A DNA stretch of 64,000 nucleotides from assembly GCA_025362585.1 (NCBI GenBank), contig JANYFR010000004.1:1-64000 (forward strand), written 5' to 3'. Under the pieces are notes generated by a model. That model made no database searches and had not been told where the DNA came from. It saw nothing but the letters and a program-made list of their open reading frames with translations. This document shows positions 60,730 to 64,000 of this stretch, piece by piece. The translations under genes were made by a program, and so were the position numbers. The DNA is from Acidimicrobiales bacterium. GTDB taxonomy: Bacteria > Actinomycetota > Acidimicrobiia > Acidimicrobiales > RAAP-2. Numbering within the stretch: the first letter of the stretch is position 1; each line of letters opens with the position of its first letter.

Positions 60730-62727
60730 ATGGCTGATCCAATGTTCCCCGGCGCGACCGCCCTCGAGGGCCGGGCTATTCGTGAGATCTCGGCCCTGGC
60801 GATGGACGCTCCCGCAGCAGCGCAATCGGGCCACAGTGGCACCGCGATGGCGCTCGCTCCGCTCGGCGTGATGCTCTTCTCTCGTGTACTACGTCACGAC
60901 CCGTCCGACCCCCTCTGGAGTGACCGCGACCGCTTCATCCTCAGCTGTGGTCACGCGGTGATGCTGCAGTACGGGCTCGCCCACGCGTTCGGCTACGACG
61001 TGCAGATTGCCGACCTGCGCGCGTTTCGCCAGGCCCACTCGCGCACGCCCGGTCACCCCGAAGTCGGCGTGACCGAAACCGTTGAGGTGACGACCGGACC
61101 GCTCGGTCAGGGAATCGCTGATGGCGTCGGCATGGCGATTGCCGAGCGAATCCTTCGAGACGACTTTGGCCCGGACCTCGTCGATCACCGCACGTGGGTT
61201 ATCGCGGGCGACGGCTGCCTCGAGGAGGGGATCAGTCACGAGTCCGCGTCACTGGCCGGCTCGCTCGGTCTCGATCGCCTGACCGTGTTCTACGACGACA
61301 ACCACATTACGATCGACGGACCGACTGAACTGGCCCAACACGACAACGCGCCGGCCCGCTTTGCCGCTTACGGGTGGCACGTGATCAACGTCGGCGAACA
61401 GTCGAACGACCTCGACGTCCTCGAGGTGGCCGTGCGGGCCGCCGTCGCCGAGACTGCTCGTCCGACCCTCATCGTGATCCGCTCGCACATTGGCTTCCCC
61501 TCGCCCACCATGATGGACCGTCGCGAGGCTCACGGTACGCCGTTCAGCGCGGCCGCGATCACTGAGGCCAAGGCTCTCCTCGGGGTGCCCGACGAAGCCT
61601 TCCACGACGAGCCCGGGATCGCCCGTGAGTTCGCCGTATCGCTGACGGCCAGTCGTGAGGCCCGCGAAGCGTGGGAGGCGCGCGTGAAGGAGGCGGGGGC
61701 CAAGGGGGTTCAACTGCTCGTCCAGCTCGAAACCAACGGCGCGGCGCTCATCGCGACCGAGCCGGAGCCGTTCGAGCCCGGGTCCCAAGTCGCAACGCGC
61801 AAGGCAATGCAGCGAGCGATGGACACCTTCGCACCCCAGAGTGCCGGTCTCACTGCCGGCTCGGCCGACCTCACCGACAACACGGGCGTCGTACTGAAGG
61901 GCGCCCTCGCTCAAGGCGCGGCCCATCCTGGCGGCCGTCAGATCTACTACGGGATCCGCGAGTTCGCGATGGGCGCGGTGATGGTAGGTCAAGCCAAGCA
62001 CGGGGGGCTGCGCCCGGCCGGGTCCACGTTCTTCGTCTTCAGTGACTACATGCGTCCAGCGATCCGCCTCGCCGCCCTGAGTCACGCCGGGGTGCTCTTC
62101 GTGTTCACGCACGACTCGGTGGGCGTCGGCGAAGACGGCCCCACTCACCAGCCGGTCGAGCAGCTCATGGCACTTCGCGCGATGCCGCGGCTCCACGTCG
62201 TGCGACCCTCGGACGCCAACGAAACCCTCGACCTCGTCGGAAGGTTTCTCGCGGACGTGAGCCCGCCGCCGACGGCCCTCGCGCTCTCACGTCAAGATAT
62301 TCCGGTCTACAACGAGGCCGACGCCGCCGCGTCGAGGCGGGGCGCGCGCCTCGGCGCCTACGTGGTGCGCGAGCACGCCGACGCCGCCTTTACGATGGTC
62401 GGCACCGGCTCCGAGGTGGGGCACTGTTTGGCGGCGTGCGATGAGCTGGCGGCCCTGGGCGTCACGACGCGAGTGGTCGCAATGCCGTGCTGGAGGTGCT
62501 TTGACGCACAGCCGGACTCCTATCGCTCCGACGTGCTTCGCCGTACGATTCCCTCGGTCGCCCTCGAGGCCGGTGCGACGCTCGGGTGGACCAAGTACGT
62601 GGACGAGGCTCTCGGCATTGACGAGTTCGGGATGTCGGCACCGGGCCCCGCCGTCTTCGAGCATTTCCACATCACGCCCGCGGCACTCGTCGCGCACGTG
62701 CGAGACCGTATCGGAGTGCCGTCATGA
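60730..62727 (+). CDS. tkt: Transketolase
   Basis: 665 aa TPP enzyme of the pentose phosphate pathway. TGPLGQGIADGVGMAIAERIL, the TPP motif GDGCLEEGISHESASLAGSLGLDRLTVFYDDNHITIDG, and FVFTHDSVGVGEDGPTHQP are present. The usual N-terminal AnSGHPGaPM becomes QSGHSGTAMA. TACTCT 7 nt before the ATG. Coupled to tal by ATGA. Pathway partners follow. Confidence 0.97.
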   Translation: MADPMFPGATALEGRAIREISALAMDAPAAAQSGHSGTAMALAPLGVMLFSRVLRHDPSDPLWSDRDRFILSCGHAVMLQYGLAHAFGYDVQIADLRAFRQAHSRTPGHPEVGVTETVEVTTGPLGQGIADGVGMAIAERILRDDFGPDLVDHRTWVIAGDGCLEEGISHESASLAGSLGLDRLTVFYDDNHITIDGPTELAQHDNAPARFAAYGWHVINVGEQSNDLDVLEVAVRAAVAETARPTLIVIRSHIGFPSPTMMDRREAHGTPFSAAAITEAKALLGVPDEAFHDEPGIAREFAVSLTASREAREAWEARVKEAGAKGVQLLVQLETNGAALIATEPEPFEPGSQVATRKAMQRAMDTFAPQSAGLTAGSADLTDNTGVVLKGALAQGAAHPGGRQIYYGIREFAMGAVMVGQAKHGGLRPAGSTFFVFSDYMRPAIRLAALSHAGVLFVFTHDSVGVGEDGPTHQPVEQLMALRAMPRLHVVRPSDANETLDLVGRFLADVSPPPTALALSRQDIPVYNEADAAASRRGARLGAYVVREHADAAFTMVGTGSEVGHCLAACDELAALGVTTRVVAMPCWRCFDAQPDSYRSDVLRRTIPSVALEAGATLGWTKYVDEALGIDEFGMSAPGPAVFEHFHITPAALVAHVRDRIGVPS

Positions 62728-63842
62728 CCAAGCTCAACGAGTTGTTCGACCAGTACGGCCAGAGCCCTTGGATTGACAACATTCGACGCGACTGGCTCGT
62801 CGACGGCACACTCGCTGGTCTCGTGGTCAAGGGTGTTCGCGGCGTCACGTCGAATCCCTCGATTTTCGCCAAGGCTCTGGCCACGTCGGACGCCTACGAC
62901 GAGATGCTGCGTGACGCTCACGGCGAGGACCCCGAGCAACTCTTCGAACGGTTGGCCGTGACCGACGTGCGCGACGCGTGCGACGTACTGCGGACAACGC
63001 ACCAAAGCGCGAACGACGACTTCGCTGCGGGTCGGCGCCGCTACAGCGACGGCTTCGTTTCACTCGAGGTCTCCCCGCGACTGGCGCGCGACACGCGCGC
63101 GACCATCGACGCCGCGACGCGACTGGCCACGAAGGTCGGCCGCGACAACTTGATGATCAAGATCCCGGGGACGAGGGAGGGACTCCCGGCGGTCACCGAA
63201 GTCCTCGGTTCAGGCATCAACGTCAACGTGACGCTAATTTTCTCTCTGGAGCGCTACGACGAAGTGCTGGGCGCTTGGATGGACGGTCTGGACCTCGCCG
63301 GCGAACGTGGTCACGACCTCGCCACCATTGCCAGCGTCGCCTCGTTCTTCGTCTCACGCGTCGACGCCGCGGTCGACAGTCTCCTCCCCGAGGGTGACGC
63401 TCGGCGAGGGACCGCGGCCAACGCGCAGGTCGCTGGCGCCTACGGCCTCTATCGTCAACGCCTGTCGAGCGCTCGGGCCGTCGCCCTCGTGGCGCGCGGT
63501 GCCCAGGTGCAACGTCCACTCTGGGCATCGACGTCCACGAAGAATCCCTCGTACGCCGATCTGCTTTACGTCGACACGATCGTGGCCGACGAGACGGTCA
63601 ATACCATGCCCGACGCGACGCTCGAGGGCGTCCTCGACCACGGCGAGTTTGGGGCGAGCACGCTCTTGACCGACGAGGGTATTGCTCGGGCCGCGAGGCG
63701 CCTCGAAGATTTGGCACCGGACGTGTCGTTGGCCGCGGTCACCGAGAAGCTCGAGAGCGACGGGGTGACGGCGTTCGTCAACTCCTACGAGGAGCTGCTC
63801 GTCACCATCGCAACGAAGGTGCAAGGTACGAAGGCCCGGTGA
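62724..63842 (+). CDS. tal: Transaldolase
   Basis: 372 aa, actinobacterial length. Schiff-base lysine in NLMIKIPGTREG, plus GVTSNPSIFAKAL and the FFVSRVDAAVDSLL segment. It exchanges three-carbon units with transketolase. Start ATG overlaps the tkt stop; the stop overlaps the next GTG. Confidence 0.97.
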   Translation: MTKLNELFDQYGQSPWIDNIRRDWLVDGTLAGLVVKGVRGVTSNPSIFAKALATSDAYDEMLRDAHGEDPEQLFERLAVTDVRDACDVLRTTHQSANDDFAAGRRRYSDGFVSLEVSPRLARDTRATIDAATRLATKVGRDNLMIKIPGTREGLPAVTEVLGSGINVNVTLIFSLERYDEVLGAWMDGLDLAGERGHDLATIASVASFFVSRVDAAVDSLLPEGDARRGTAANAQVAGAYGLYRQRLSSARAVALVARGAQVQRPLWASTSTKNPSYADLLYVDTIVADETVNTMPDATLEGVLDHGEFGASTLLTDEGIARAARRLEDLAPDVSLAAVTEKLESDGVTAFVNSYEELLVTIATKVQGTKAR

Positions 63843-64000
63843 CCGACGAAGACGTCGTTCGGCGACTTCTCGCGAGCGACCCGACACTGTTTACAGGAGA
63901 GAGCGTCGCTCACGGCGTGGGCTGGCTGCGCCATCCCGAACGTTACCTCGGCGACTGGCTCGATCACGTGTCTCGACTCCTGCCACGTCGCCACGAGCGG
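63839..64000 (+). CDS. Probable glucose-6-phosphate isomerase, 5' end (partial)
   Basis: The first 54 codons of a gene cut by the window edge. GTG overlaps the tal stop (GTGA). The visible text includes DPTLFTGESVAHGVGWLRHP. Actinobacterial pgi commonly follows tkt and tal with such an N-terminus, but the catalytic region is outside the window, so the name rests on context. Confidence 0.5.
   Translation, partial: MTDEDVVRRLLASDPTLFTGESVAHGVGWLRHPERYLGDWLDHVSRLLPRRHER

Overview
The window is about 64 kb of high-GC chromosomal DNA from an actinobacterium. The evidence is a complete Pup-proteasome locus (arc, dop, pup, prcB, prcA, pafA), the actinobacterial order tatA-tatC-helY beside it, a GarA/FtsR/DUF151 block linked to the glycine cleavage genes, and a Holin-X-type membrane protein. 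The gene mix and the very common leaderless starts suggest a lineage outside the mycobacteria and streptomycetes, perhaps Acidimicrobiia; that last step is inference. Nothing indicates a plasmid, prophage, insertion sequence or CRISPR array.

Layout. 1-733: end of a 23S rRNA gene, 5S rRNA and a strong terminator. 821-8865: an RraA-type protein, a TPR protein, a beta-lactamase-fold hydrolase, a DinB-like protein, class I aldolase, pgsA, then gcvH-garA-ftsR-DUF151. 8862-16414: secreted and membrane proteins, an APC permease, an acrylyl-CoA reductase-type enzyme, and divergent thiD/thiG. 16484-21284: a MerR regulator, a nuclease-like gene and gcvT-gcvPA-gcvPB, which complete the glycine cleavage system apart from a lipoamide dehydrogenase. 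21306-22925: an atypical island with a deacetylase-like gene.

22926-28512 is a divergent pair of operons. Leftward lie an SRPBCC protein, an SDR and a CarH/LitR-like B12-binding regulator. Rightward lie an amine-oxidase-like flavoprotein, a DUF1365 protein and a cyclopropane-fatty-acyl-phospholipid-synthase-like methyltransferase. Between them is a perfect 26-bp palindrome carrying a -10 element for each direction. I read this as a self-contained light- or B12-controlled lipid-modification module.

28935-39291 is catabolic: homoprotocatechuate ring-cleavage genes (hpaG, hpaE, hpaD types) with an acetoacetate-decarboxylase-family gene and a MarR regulator, then a glutamine-synthetase-like ligase, a P450, a peptidase C26 gamma-glutamyl hydrolase and an APC permease. 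Together these suggest uptake and breakdown of an amine through a gamma-glutamyl intermediate feeding an aromatic meta-cleavage route.

39336-51479: acetyltransferases, paired CrcB fluoride channels, an HtrA protease, an arginine-rich protein, an acidic zinc-ribbon protein, a double-length ThyX-like protein, HelY, TatC and TatA. 51503-58437: signal peptidase and the Pup-proteasome operon. 58537-64000: ferredoxin, trmI with three small membrane-protein genes, a thioesterase, transketolase, transaldolase and the start of a probable glucose-6-phosphate isomerase.

Most genes that open a transcription unit have a TANNNT hexamer 6-7 nt before the start codon, the signature of leaderless transcription. 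I used it to choose many starts. Internal operon genes usually overlap by 4 nt (ATGA or GTGA).
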